From: Asanoa siamensis
GTDB lineage: Bacteria; Actinomycetota; Actinomycetes; Mycobacteriales; Micromonosporaceae
Assembly: GCF_016862555.1 (NCBI RefSeq)
Contig: NZ_BONE01000002.1
Coordinates: forward strand, 124,001-188,000
Length of the DNA stretch: 64,000 nucleotides
Direction of reading: 5' to 3'
Part shown: positions 32,017 through 40,759 of the stretch, piece by piece
Numbering within the stretch: position 1 is the first letter of the stretch
Layout of the letters: each line of letters starts with the position of its first letter
Made by a program: the position numbers and the translations under genes
Notes under the pieces: generated by a model
What the model saw: the letters and a program-made list of their open reading frames with translations, nothing else
Told to the model about the DNA's origin: nothing
Databases searched by the model: none

Positions 32017-32524
32017 CAGAGCCGGTGGCGGCACCAAGTTGGCCCAGGTGATGCAGCGCCAACTCGAAGGGCTCCGGGCGCGGCTTGCCCACAGAAATCG
32101 CGGATGGGAGCCGGGGTCGGTCCGCGTAAGCATCGGCCCTGTGCGGCGGACGGATACGTGATCGGTTTCGGGGCGGCGGCCTACTGGGCTTGGCTGATGA
32201 CCGCCGAGCGCTTGCCCCCGGACGGGCCGATAGAAGTCGGTTGTCGATCCGCGCCGAGCATGGCCGCTGATAGCGGAGGGATGTCCGTCTCGGGGCACCG
32301 CGGCCCGCTTGAGCTGGCCGGGCCGGCACCGGTCCGCGAGGGCGTTGGTAGGGCCGTGCGAAGCGTGACCTGGCACCACCGGGAGCCGGGAGGGCGCGAA
32401 AACACGGGCCGGCGGTGGCCTTGCGGCCATCGAGCTCGCGCGTGACCGGCCGGACGGTCGGCGCGAGATGCGAACGCTGTGGGAGCTCGCCCCGGGTGCG
32501 GGGTGCCGGGCCTGTGCACGCGCG
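32017..32524. other. 508-base stretch without a supported gene
   Basis: An ORF at 32104-32445 lacks a ribosome binding site and shows no coherent protein features. I see no repeat or strong hairpin. It may be a degraded gene or a regulatory region for neither flanking gene, since both flanking genes end here. Confidence 0.4.
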
Positions 32525-33577
32525 TCAGCCGGGGATCGCTGCTTTCAGGGCCTCGACGAACGCGTCCGTTGTCGCCGGGTCGCGGACGGCGATCCGGATG
32601 AAGTCCGGGCCGAGGCCCGGGAACGTGTCGCCGCGCCGAGTGGCGAAGCCCGCGGCGCGGAGAGTCAGGCGGATCTTGTCCGCGCCGGGGATCTGGAGCA
32701 GGACGAACGAGCTCTGCGGCACCGCCGCGATCGTCACGGTCGGGATCTCCGCCAGGCGGGAGACCAGGTGGGCGCGGTCCGCCGCCAGCGAGTGGGCGAT
32801 CTCCGCCTCCGCCGCCACCGCCACCGGGGTTGCGCAGGCCGCCGCGGCCGCGAGGGCTGGTGTCGAGACCGGCCAGAGTGGTTGCACCGCCGCCAAACGG
32901 GCGATCACGTCCGGGGCCGCCAGGGCGTAGCCGATGCGGAGGCCCGCCAGCGCCCAGGTCTTCGTCAGGCTGCGCAGGACGATCAGACCGGGCACGTCCG
33001 TGCGGTGGGCGAGGGACTCCGGTTCCGGCTCGCCGGACGGGCCCAGGGTCGTGTCGGCGAACGCCTCGTCGACCACCAGGATGCGGCCCGGGCGGGCCAT
33101 GTCGGCCAGCGCCGACGACGGGTGCAGCACCGAGGTCGGGTTCGTCGGGTTGCCCACGAAGACCAGGTCCGCCGACGGGGGGACCAACGTCGGATCCAGC
33201 GTGTACGGCGGTGGCAGCAGCACCCGCGTCACCCGGTGGCCGGCCGCCAGCAGCGCCGCTTCCGGCTCCGTGAACTGTGGGTGCACCACCACCGGGTGCG
33301 TGGCTGCGCGGAACGCCTGGGCGATCAGCACGAACGCCTGCGCCGCACCGGCCGTCAGCAGGACCGAGGACGGGGGCAGGCCGTGGCGGGCCGCCACCGC
33401 CGCGCGGGCCGTCGCGCCGTCCGGGTAGGCCGCCAGCGTCGAGAGTGACGCCGTCACCGGGTCCGACAGCCAGGGCGGCAGCGGGGCCTGGCGGACGTTG
33501 ACCGCCAGGTCGACCAGACCCGGCCCCACCTCGGCGTCACCGTGATGTCCCAAGAGCACGCGCACGACCGTACCCAC
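32525..33577 (-). CDS. cobC: CobC-like PLP aminotransferase/decarboxylase
   Basis: The 350-residue fold-type I PLP enzyme resembles histidinol-phosphate aminotransferase: NVRQAPLPPWL opening, LTAGAAQAF, VGNPTNPTSVL, VVDEAFAD and the PLP lysine in SLTKTWALAGLRIGY, with a late R in FIRIAVRD for the substrate carboxylate. In actinobacteria this form is called CobC; related enzymes make aminopropanol phosphate from threonine phosphate for cobalamin's lower loop. Nearby cobT and cobA support that role, but a histidinol-phosphate aminotransferase paralogue is possible. GTG 33577 is the longest start; GTG 33565 is an alternative. Confidence 0.78.
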   Translation of the reverse strand: MGTVVRVLLGHHGDAEVGPGLVDLAVNVRQAPLPPWLSDPVTASLSTLAAYPDGATARAAVAARHGLPPSSVLLTAGAAQAFVLIAQAFRAATHPVVVHPQFTEPEAALLAAGHRVTRVLLPPPYTLDPTLVPPSADLVFVGNPTNPTSVLHPSSALADMARPGRILVVDEAFADTTLGPSGEPEPESLAHRTDVPGLIVLRSLTKTWALAGLRIGYALAAPDVIARLAAVQPLWPVSTPALAAAAACATPVAVAAEAEIAHSLAADRAHLVSRLAEIPTVTIAAVPQSSFVLLQIPGADKIRLTLRAAGFATRRGDTFPGLGPDFIRIAVRDPATTDAFVEALKAAIPG

Positions 33578-33618
33578 GCGAAATGGATCTTGACCAAGGG
33601 GAACGTGAGACGTAGACG

Positions 33619-33657
33619 TTGTTCACTTTCAACTACGGACATATCCCTTTATGTCCT
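33619..33657 (+). promoter_or_regulatory. Promoter with overlapping palindrome before the PBP gene
   Basis: TTGTTC (33619-33624) and TATCCC (33642-33647) are 17 bases apart. GGACAT (33637-33642) and ATGTCC (33651-33656) form an inverted repeat across the -10 element, a possible repressor site. Confidence 0.4.
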
Positions 33658-33665
33658 AACTTGGG

Positions 33666-35825
33666 GTGGTGATTAAGCGCGCCCTCTCCACGACCAGCCG
33701 GTTCGCTCCGTTGCTGCGGGCCGGGCTCATCGCCGGTGTCGTCGTGGCGGCGGTCGCCTATCCGCTGGTCGCCGTCGGTGGTCTCGGCGCGAAGAAGGGT
33801 GCCGAGGCGTTCAACGCCATGCCGAGCGAACTCTCGGTCAAACCGCCGGCGCAGACGAGCTACGTGTACGCCGCCGACGGCAAGACCCTGCTGACCATGT
33901 TCTACGAGGAGCATCGCAAGTACGTGCCCATCTCCCAGATGTCGCCGTACATCCAGCAGGCCATCGTGGCGTCCGAGGACCAGCGCTTCTACGAGCACAA
34001 CGGCGTCGACCCCAAGGGCATCGCGCGCGCGTTCGTCGCCAACCACCAGAGCGAGGGCGTCCAGCAGGGCGCCTCGACGCTGACGATGCAGTACGTCCGG
34101 ATGGCCCAGCGCGACGGCGCCACGACGCCGCTCGAGGTGCAGGAGGCCACCGAGCAGACCAGCACCCGCAAGCTGCGCGAGATGCGGCTCGCGCTCGCGG
34201 TCGAGAAGAAGTACACGAAGCAGGAGATCCTCGAGCGCTACCTCAACTCGGCCTACTTCGGACACCGCGCGTACGGCATCTACGCCGCCTCCGAGGTGTT
34301 CTTCTCCAAGTCGCCCAAGGACCTGACGCTGATCGAGGCCGCCACGCTCGCGGGCCTGGTCAAGGCGCCCACCGAGTACGACCCGGCGACGCAGGACAAG
34401 CTCGCGGCGACCGCCCGGCGCAACTACGTGCTCGACAACATGCAGAAGATGGGCTACCTGAGCCCGCAGGACAACGCGGCCTCCAAGTCGCTGCCGATCG
34501 CGCTCAACCTGAGCACGCCGGCCAACGACTGCGTCTCGGTGCCGAAGAACCTCAACAGCTGGGGCTTCTTCTGTGACTACCTCAAGCTCTGGTGGATGGA
34601 GCAGCCGGCGTTCGGCGACAACGCCTCGCAGCGCGAGGACAACCTGCGCCGCGGTGGCTACAAGATCGTCACGTCGCTGGACCCGAGCATCCAGGACATC
34701 GCCGAGCGCAACGTGATGCAGAAGGAGAAGTCCACCAGCAAGTTCGCGCACGGCCTGGTGGTCATCCAGCCCGGCACGGGACTGGTCAAGTCGATGGCGG
34801 TCAACCGCGTCTACTCGCTGGACCAGAGCAAGAACGGATCGCACTCCGACCCGGCCAAGTCGTCGAAGATCAAGGGCAACTACCCGAACACGGTGGTGCC
34901 GCTGCTCGGTGGCGGTGACATGCCGGGCTACCAGGCGGGTTCGACGTTCAAGATGTTCACCATGCTGGCCGCGCTGGACGCCGGGATGCCGCTGTCCACC
35001 GCGTACAACTCGCCGATGAAGTTGGTCTCGCAGTATCCGGGCGAAGGGCCCGCCTCCTGCGGCGGCCGCTGGTGCCCGTCGAACGCGTCCGGCGCGATGA
35101 CCGGCAAGCACGCGATGTGGTCGGGCTTCGGCAAGTCCGTCAACACGTACTTCGTGCAACTCGAGCAGGCCGTCGGCGCCGACAAGGCCGTCCAGATGGC
35201 CGAGCGGCTGGGTCTGCGCTGGCGCACCGACGTCGACCAGATGATGGCCAAGCCGCCGCGCTCGAAGACCTGGGGCGCGTTCACCCTCGGCGTCTCCGAC
35301 GTGACACCGCTGGAGATGGCCACCGCGTACGCCACCGTGGCCGCCGACGGCGTCTACTGCGAGCCGATGCCGGTGACCTCGATCCAGAACCCCGACGGTA
35401 CGCAGGCGACCTGGACCAACCCCAACGGCGACCATGTCGACGTGGCCAAGCCGCGCTGCCGCCAGGAGGTCACGCAGGACGTGGCCCGCGCGGCGGCCGA
35501 CGCGGCCCGCTGCCCGACCGGTGGCAAGGCGAAGACCGGTTCCTGCCAGGAGTGGTCGACCGCGCCGAGCGTGACCGGGACGGTGGGTCGCCCGGTGGGC
35601 GGCAAGACGGGTACGACGGACAGCACCCGGTCCGCCTGGTTCGTCGGCTTCACCAAGGAGTTGGCGGCCGCGAGCTTCATCGCTGACCCCGACAACCCGT
35701 TCAACGCGGTGGGAGACGCGCAGTCGCAGAAGCCGATCGACTCGGTGGCCCAGACGCTGCGCGATTCGTTGAAGGGCCAACCGGTCCAGGACTTCACCGC
35801 ACCGTCACCGGCGATCGTCCGATGA
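33666..35825 (+). CDS. Class A penicillin-binding protein (transglycosylase/transpeptidase)
   Basis: The 719-residue enzyme polymerises and crosslinks peptidoglycan. After a membrane anchor (residues 18-40), the GT51 domain has catalytic E104 in ASEDQRFYEHNGVDP, GASTLTMQYVR, and LERYLNSAYFG. The transpeptidase domain has nucleophile S426 in GSTFK, the SVN motif in GKSVNTYF and KTGTT in GGKTGTTDS. The two domains occupy the usual class A positions, and no PASTA domain follows. GTG starts at 33666 or 33669. Confidence 0.96.
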   Translation: MVIKRALSTTSRFAPLLRAGLIAGVVVAAVAYPLVAVGGLGAKKGAEAFNAMPSELSVKPPAQTSYVYAADGKTLLTMFYEEHRKYVPISQMSPYIQQAIVASEDQRFYEHNGVDPKGIARAFVANHQSEGVQQGASTLTMQYVRMAQRDGATTPLEVQEATEQTSTRKLREMRLALAVEKKYTKQEILERYLNSAYFGHRAYGIYAASEVFFSKSPKDLTLIEAATLAGLVKAPTEYDPATQDKLAATARRNYVLDNMQKMGYLSPQDNAASKSLPIALNLSTPANDCVSVPKNLNSWGFFCDYLKLWWMEQPAFGDNASQREDNLRRGGYKIVTSLDPSIQDIAERNVMQKEKSTSKFAHGLVVIQPGTGLVKSMAVNRVYSLDQSKNGSHSDPAKSSKIKGNYPNTVVPLLGGGDMPGYQAGSTFKMFTMLAALDAGMPLSTAYNSPMKLVSQYPGEGPASCGGRWCPSNASGAMTGKHAMWSGFGKSVNTYFVQLEQAVGADKAVQMAERLGLRWRTDVDQMMAKPPRSKTWGAFTLGVSDVTPLEMATAYATVAADGVYCEPMPVTSIQNPDGTQATWTNPNGDHVDVAKPRCRQEVTQDVARAAADAARCPTGGKAKTGSCQEWSTAPSVTGTVGRPVGGKTGTTDSTRSAWFVGFTKELAAASFIADPDNPFNAVGDAQSQKPIDSVAQTLRDSLKGQPVQDFTAPSPAIVR

Positions 35826-35831
35826 TCGACG

Positions 35832-35854
35832 GGGCCCCGCAAGGGGCCCCACCG
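35832..35854 (+). terminator. Hairpin after the PBP gene
   Basis: GGGGCCCC-GCAA-GGGGCCCC lies a few bases after the PBP stop codon and before cobT. There is no T tract, so its terminator efficiency is uncertain. Confidence 0.45.
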
Positions 35855-35877
35855 GCGGCTCACGGGATCATGGGGGA

Positions 35878-36972
35878 ATGAGCCTCCTCGCCGACACCGT
35901 GGCCGCGATCCGGCCGCTCGACCCCGCAGCCATGGCCGCCGCGCACGCGCGGCAGGCCACCCTGACCAAGCCGCCGGGTTCGTTGGGGTCGCTGGAGGAT
36001 CTGGGGGTACGCCTCGCGGGGCTCGCCGGCACCAGCCCGCCTCCGCTGCCGGAGCCGGCGGTGGTCGCGGTGTTCGCGGGCGACCACGGCGTGCACGCCC
36101 AGGCGGTCAGCCCGTGGCCGCAGGAGGTCACGGCGCAGATGGTCGCCAACTTCCTGGCGGGGGGCGCCGTGGTCAACGCGTTCGCGCGGCAGACGGGCGC
36201 CGAGGTCGTCGTGGTGGACGTGGGCGTCGCCACGCCGCTGCTCACCGACGCGCCAACCGACGCCGCCTCGGCTGTCGGGAGTAGGCGCCCGCGGCTCGTG
36301 CGGGCCAACGTCCGGCGCGGCACCGGCGACCTGAGCGTCGAGGCGGCCATGACCCGCGACGAGGCGGTCGCGGCCGTCGAAGCCGGTATCCGGGTCGCCG
36401 CCGACCTCGTCGACAACGGCGCCCGCTGCCTGGTCACCGGCGACATGGGCATCGGCAACACCACGCCCGCGGCCGCGCTGATCGCCGCCTTCACCGGCGC
36501 CGCGGCGGCCGACGTGACCGGCCGCGGCACCGGCATCGACGACGAGACCCACGGCCGCAAGGTGGGCATCGTGCAGCGGGCCCTGGCCCTGCACCGGCCC
36601 GACCCGGGCGACCCCGTCGGCGTGCTGGCCGCCGTCGGCGGGCTTGAGCACGCCGCCCTCGCGGGCTTCGTGCTCGGCGGCGCCGCGCGGCGCGTACCCG
36701 TGATCCTGGACGGCGTCATCGCCGACTCGGCCGCGCTCGCCGCGGCGGCGCTGGCCCCCGACGCGGTCGGCGCCATGGTCGCCGGCCACCGCTCCGCCGA
36801 GCCCGGCGCGTCGGTCGCCCTGCGCCACCTCGGCCTCGAGCCCCTGGTCGACCTCGGCCTGCGGCTCGGCGAGGGCACCGGCGCGGTGCTCGCCTGGCCC
36901 ATCGTGGCCAGCGCGGCCCGGGTGCTGCACGACGTCGCCACCTTCGACTCCGCCGGGGTGGCCGAGAAATGA
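35878..36972 (+). CDS. cobT: Nicotinate-nucleotide--dimethylbenzimidazole phosphoribosyltransferase
   Basis: CobT activates the lower-ligand base by transferring phosphoribose from nicotinate mononucleotide to dimethylbenzimidazole. Signatures: TKPPGSLGSLEDLGVRLAG (residues 29-47), FAGDHGVHAQAVSPWPQEVT, GDMGIGNTTPAAAL, TGIDDETHGRKV and the C-terminal LDLGLRLGEGTGAVLAWP region with the catalytic glutamate. At 364 residues it is full length. It is coupled to cobA through an ATGA overlap. Confidence 0.96.
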   Translation: MSLLADTVAAIRPLDPAAMAAAHARQATLTKPPGSLGSLEDLGVRLAGLAGTSPPPLPEPAVVAVFAGDHGVHAQAVSPWPQEVTAQMVANFLAGGAVVNAFARQTGAEVVVVDVGVATPLLTDAPTDAASAVGSRRPRLVRANVRRGTGDLSVEAAMTRDEAVAAVEAGIRVAADLVDNGARCLVTGDMGIGNTTPAAALIAAFTGAAAADVTGRGTGIDDETHGRKVGIVQRALALHRPDPGDPVGVLAAVGGLEHAALAGFVLGGAARRVPVILDGVIADSAALAAAALAPDAVGAMVAGHRSAEPGASVALRHLGLEPLVDLGLRLGEGTGAVLAWPIVASAARVLHDVATFDSAGVAEK

Positions 36973-38195
36973 CCGACCTCTACCCCCTGGCGCTGCGCCT
37001 CGACGGCCGGCCCGTGCTGGTCGTCGGCGGCGGCGCGGTGGCCAGCCGCCGGGTCCCGGCCCTGCTGTCGGCCGGCGCGGCCGTCACCGTCGTCTCGCCC
37101 GAGCTGACCCCGACCCTGCACGGCCTCGCCGACGCGGGCCGGATCCGCTGGGAGCGCCGCCGGTTCGCGGAGTCCGACGTGGACGGCACCTGGCTCGTCC
37201 AGGTCGCGGTCGACGACCCCGCCGCGGCCGCGGCCGTCTCGGCGGCCGCCGAGGAGCGCCGGGTGTTCTGCGTCCGCGCCGACGACCGGACGGCCGCGAC
37301 CGCCTGGACCCCCGCGGTGACCCGCCGCGGCCCGGTCACCGTCGCGGTGCTGGGCGGCGGCGACCCCCGCCGCGCGGTGGCCACCCGGGACGCGATCGCC
37401 GCGTTCCTGGCGGGCTGGACCGGCGCGGCGGCCAGCGCCACCGCCGCCACCGCGCCCGAGAGCCACCCAGGCGGCCGGGTCGCCCTGGTCGGCGCCGGCC
37501 CCGGCGACCCCGAGCTGATCACCGTCAAGGGCCGCCGCCTGCTCGCCGAGGCCGACGTGGTCGTCGCCGACCGGCTCGCGCCCGGGCTGCTCCTCGACGA
37601 GATCCGCCCGGACGCGGAGGTCGTCGACGCGGCGAAGAACCCGTACGGACCGGCCCGCACGCAGGAGGAGATCAACCAGATCCTGGTGGACCGGGCGCGG
37701 CAGGGTAAGGCGGTCGTCCGGCTCAAGGGCGGCGACCCGTTCGTCTTCGGGCGCGGCGGCGAGGAGGTCATCGCCTGCGCGGAGGCCGGCGTGCCGGTCA
37801 CGGTCGTACCCGGCGTGACGAGCGCGATCGCCGTCCCCGGCGGCGCCAGCGTCCCGGTCACCCACCGCGGCGTCGCGCACGAGTTCACGGTGGTCTCGGG
37901 TCACCTCGCCCCGGACGACCCGGAGTCGCTGGTCAACTGGCCGGCGCTGGCGGCGACGCACGGCACGCTCGTCGTGCTGATGGGCCTGAAGAACCTGGCC
38001 GCCATCACCGCCGCGCTGCTCACCCACGGCCGCGACGCCGGCAGCCCGGCCGCGGTCATCCAGGAGGGCACCACCGCCAACGAGCGCGTCGTGGAAGCCC
38101 CGCTCGCCGAGTTGGCGGAAACGGTGCGGGAGGCCGGAATCCGGCCTCCCGCGATCGTCGTCGTCGGAAGCGTGGTGCGCGCCCTCAAACGCTAG
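36969..38195 (+). CDS. cobA: Uroporphyrinogen-III C-methyltransferase fused to precorrin-2 dehydrogenase-like domain
   Basis: Residues 1-150 match the NAD-binding precorrin-2 dehydrogenase/ferrochelatase part of CysG (VLVVGGGAVASRRVPALLSAG, then VAVLGGGDPR). Residues 165-408 are the SAM-dependent methyltransferase: VGAGPGDPELITVKGRRLL, DRLAPGLLLDEI, VRLKGGDPFVFGRGGEE, VVPGVTSAIAVP and a late VVGSVV. It makes precorrin-2, the branch point to cobalamin and sirohaem. Some conserved residues of the central CysG domain are not evident, so the dehydrogenase may be partial. Its TAG stop overlaps that of the convergent trehalose gene in the palindrome CTAG. Confidence 0.93.
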   Translation: MTDLYPLALRLDGRPVLVVGGGAVASRRVPALLSAGAAVTVVSPELTPTLHGLADAGRIRWERRRFAESDVDGTWLVQVAVDDPAAAAAVSAAAEERRVFCVRADDRTAATAWTPAVTRRGPVTVAVLGGGDPRRAVATRDAIAAFLAGWTGAAASATAATAPESHPGGRVALVGAGPGDPELITVKGRRLLAEADVVVADRLAPGLLLDEIRPDAEVVDAAKNPYGPARTQEEINQILVDRARQGKAVVRLKGGDPFVFGRGGEEVIACAEAGVPVTVVPGVTSAIAVPGGASVPVTHRGVAHEFTVVSGHLAPDDPESLVNWPALAATHGTLVVLMGLKNLAAITAALLTHGRDAGSPAAVIQEGTTANERVVEAPLAELAETVREAGIRPPAIVVVGSVVRALKR

Positions 38196-40759
38196 GGCTT
38201 GACCAGCCCCGACAGCAGCAGGGCGCAGCGGATCAGGCCGAGGTGGCTGTAGGCCTGCGGGTGGTTGCCCAGCCCGCGCTCGGCCAGCGGGTCGTACTGC
38301 TCGGGCAGCAGTCCCGTCGGCCCCGCCGTCGCGACCATCTGCTCGAACAGCTCCTCGGCGTCGGCCCGGCGCCCGGTGCGCAGGTAGGCCTCCACCAGCC
38401 AGGACGTGCAGATGTGGAAGCCGCCCTCGCGGCCGGGCAGGCCGTCGTCCCAGCGGTACCGGTAGACGACCGGGCCGCTGCGCAGGTCGGCCTCGACCTT
38501 GAGCACGGTCGAGAGGAAACGCGGGTCGTCGTCCGGGAGCAGGCCCGACAGGCCGATCCAGAGCGACGACGCGTCCATCTCCTCGTCGCCGTACGCCACG
38601 GTGTAGGCACCGGCCTGCTCGTGCCAGCCGTGCTCGAGCACGTTGTGCGCGATCCGGTCCCGCAGGCCGACCCAGTCGGGCCGGTCCTGGCCGGCGTGCT
38701 TGCGCACGACGTGCAGCGCCCGGTCGACGGTCATCCAGCACATGACCTTGGAGTAGACGTGGTGGCGCGGCTGGAGCCGGGCCTCCCAGAGGCCGTGATC
38801 GGGCTCGTGCCAGCGGCGCTCGACCGCCTGCACCATCGCCTCCAGGACCCGCCACTCCTCCTCGCGCACCGCGCCGCGGGCGTCCGCGACGGCGGCCAGC
38901 AGGTCGGCGATCGGGCCGAACACGTCGAGCTGGAGCTGGTGGTTGGCGAGGTTGCCGACCCGCACCGGGCGGGACCCGGCGTAGCCCGGCAGCGTGTCGA
39001 TGACCGCCTCGGCGCCCAGCTCGTAGCCCTCGACCGTGTAGAGCGGGTGCAGCCGCTCCGGGTGGCCGCCGGTGCGCTCGACGCAGCCGTCGACCCAGCG
39101 CAGGAAGCCCTCGGCCTCGTCCAGCGAGCCGAGGTCGACCAGCGCCCGGGCGGTCATCGCCGCGTCCCGCAGCCAGCAGTAGCGGTAGTCCCAGTTGCGG
39201 ACCCCGCCCAGCTCCTCGGGCAGCGAGGTCGTCGCGGCCGCCAGGATCGCGCCCGTCGGCTCGTGGGCCAGGCCCTTGAGCGTCAGCGCGCTGCGGGCCA
39301 CCAGCTCGCGGCCCTCGGGCGGCAGCCGCAGCGAGCGGACCCAGTGCTTCCAGGGTTCCTCGGCCGCCTCCTGGCGTTCCGCCGCGGTCACCTCGTGGGC
39401 CTGCAGGCTGTGCGTGCCGAACCGCAGCTCCAGCAGTTGCTCGCCGCCGAGCGCGGTCAGGTCGACGCTCGCGCGCGCCGTGTCGTACCCGCCGTCCTCG
39501 GTGATCTCCCAGGCGACGCCGGGGGAGTAGAGCGCGACCGGCTCGTTGGAGCCGAGCACCAGCAGCCCGTCGCCGAGCGCCTGGAGCCGCACCTGCACCT
39601 GGCCGAACTCGGGTCGTGGGGCGAACTCGAGGTCGACGCGGGCCGAGCCGGTCAGCCGGCGCACCAGGGCGGAGTCGCCGCCCGCGCGGTCGATCCAGTC
39701 GGTGACGGTCAGGCCCGACCAGCGGGTCTCCACGGTCATCGTGCCGGGCCGGTAGCGCTGCCCGAGCGGCAGGCCGCCGCGCTCCGGGGCCACCGCGAGG
39801 TGCCCGGCCGGGCTGCCGCCGAGCAGGTCGGCGAAGATCGCCGCCGAGTCCGGCCGCGGGTGGCACAGCCAGGTGACCTTGGCCTCCGGGGTGAGCAGCG
39901 CCACGGTCTCGCCGTTGGAGAGCATCGAGTGCCGCTCGATCGGCACCGCCCGCTCGCCGAACAGCCAGTGCTGCCGGGTCGCCAGCAGCAGGCCGAGCAG
40001 CCGGGCGGCGTCGATCGGCTCGCTGACCCGGTGACCGGCCTTCGTCTCGCCGTCGCCGATCTTCACCCCGACGTCGGGGCCGGTCAGGGTCGCGAACGCG
40101 TTCTCGTCGGTGATGTCGTCGCCGATGAACAGCACGGCGCTGGCCGACATGGAGGTGCGCAGCTGGTGCACCGCGGTGCCCTTGTGGGTCGGCACGACGG
40201 AGAGCTCGATCACCTCCTTGCCGTGGGTGACCGTCACCTCCCGCCAGGTCGCCGGCCCGTCCGCCACCCGGGCCTTGACCTCGTCGGCCACGTCCCGTTC
40301 CGCCGTGCGGTAGTGGACGGCCACGCTGGCCGGCTTGTTCTCCAGGCGTACGCCCGGCTTGCCTGTCACGATCTCGCGCAGCTCGACCTGCAGCCGGGTG
40401 CGGACCTCGACCAGCTCGGGCGTCAGCCGCTCGACGAAGCCGATGTCGAACTCGGAGCCGTGGCTGCCGACGAGGTGCACCTCGCTCGGCAGCCGGGACA
40501 GCGTGGCCAGGTCGCGCAGGGCACGCCCGGACACGACCGCCACGGTGGTCTGCGGCAGGGCCGCGAGGGCACGCACCGCCGCCACGCTCTCGGGCAGGGG
40601 CACGGCCTGCGTGGGGTCGGCCACGATCGGCGCCAGCGTGCCGTCGTAGTCACACGCGATGAGCAGGTGCGGAACCCGCGCGATCCGGCCGATGGCCGCG
40701 CGCAGCTCCGGGTCGATCTGGCCGGCGGCCTTCTGATCGACCTCGATCAGGTTGGTCAC
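38192..40759 (-). CDS. Fusion of trehalose-6-phosphate phosphatase and GH15 glycoside hydrolase
   Basis: Residues 1-260 are OtsB: HAD nucleophile D37 and acid D39 in CDYDGTLAP, VVSGRALRDL, KPASVAVHYR, and late GDDITDENAFA. Residues 280-855 are a GH15 domain with SSLPEELGGVRNWDYRYCWLRDA-type motif (here TSLPEELGG then NWDYRYCWLRDA), DASSLWIGL and the closing LPEQYDP. GH15 enzymes include trehalases and glucoamylases. One polypeptide would therefore both dephosphorylate trehalose-6-phosphate and possibly hydrolyse trehalose or a glucan. It is coupled to otsA through ATGA. Confidence 0.93.
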   Translation of the reverse strand: MTNLIEVDQKAAGQIDPELRAAIGRIARVPHLLIACDYDGTLAPIVADPTQAVPLPESVAAVRALAALPQTTVAVVSGRALRDLATLSRLPSEVHLVGSHGSEFDIGFVERLTPELVEVRTRLQVELREIVTGKPGVRLENKPASVAVHYRTAERDVADEVKARVADGPATWREVTVTHGKEVIELSVVPTHKGTAVHQLRTSMSASAVLFIGDDITDENAFATLTGPDVGVKIGDGETKAGHRVSEPIDAARLLGLLLATRQHWLFGERAVPIERHSMLSNGETVALLTPEAKVTWLCHPRPDSAAIFADLLGGSPAGHLAVAPERGGLPLGQRYRPGTMTVETRWSGLTVTDWIDRAGGDSALVRRLTGSARVDLEFAPRPEFGQVQVRLQALGDGLLVLGSNEPVALYSPGVAWEITEDGGYDTARASVDLTALGGEQLLELRFGTHSLQAHEVTAAERQEAAEEPWKHWVRSLRLPPEGRELVARSALTLKGLAHEPTGAILAAATTSLPEELGGVRNWDYRYCWLRDAAMTARALVDLGSLDEAEGFLRWVDGCVERTGGHPERLHPLYTVEGYELGAEAVIDTLPGYAGSRPVRVGNLANHQLQLDVFGPIADLLAAVADARGAVREEEWRVLEAMVQAVERRWHEPDHGLWEARLQPRHHVYSKVMCWMTVDRALHVVRKHAGQDRPDWVGLRDRIAHNVLEHGWHEQAGAYTVAYGDEEMDASSLWIGLSGLLPDDDPRFLSTVLKVEADLRSGPVVYRYRWDDGLPGREGGFHICTSWLVEAYLRTGRRADAEELFEQMVATAGPTGLLPEQYDPLAERGLGNHPQAYSHLGLIRCALLLSGLVKP

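Noticed and set aside
32104-32445. 113-codon ORF in the gap before cobC
   Set aside because: No ribosome binding site, mixed composition and no recognisable motif; left as unexplained sequence.
15600-38200. Cobalamin riboswitch before any of the cob genes
   Set aside because: I looked for a B12-box-like GCCACTG with conserved surrounding helices upstream of cobD, cobB, cobC and cobT and saw none; the single GCCACTG near 18766 is the end of a coding region.
35868-39866. A 1332-codon open frame on the minus strand across cobT, cobA and the trehalose gene
   Set aside because: It is antisense to well-defined genes, is low complexity (Arg, Ala, Gly, Pro) and results from high GC third positions.
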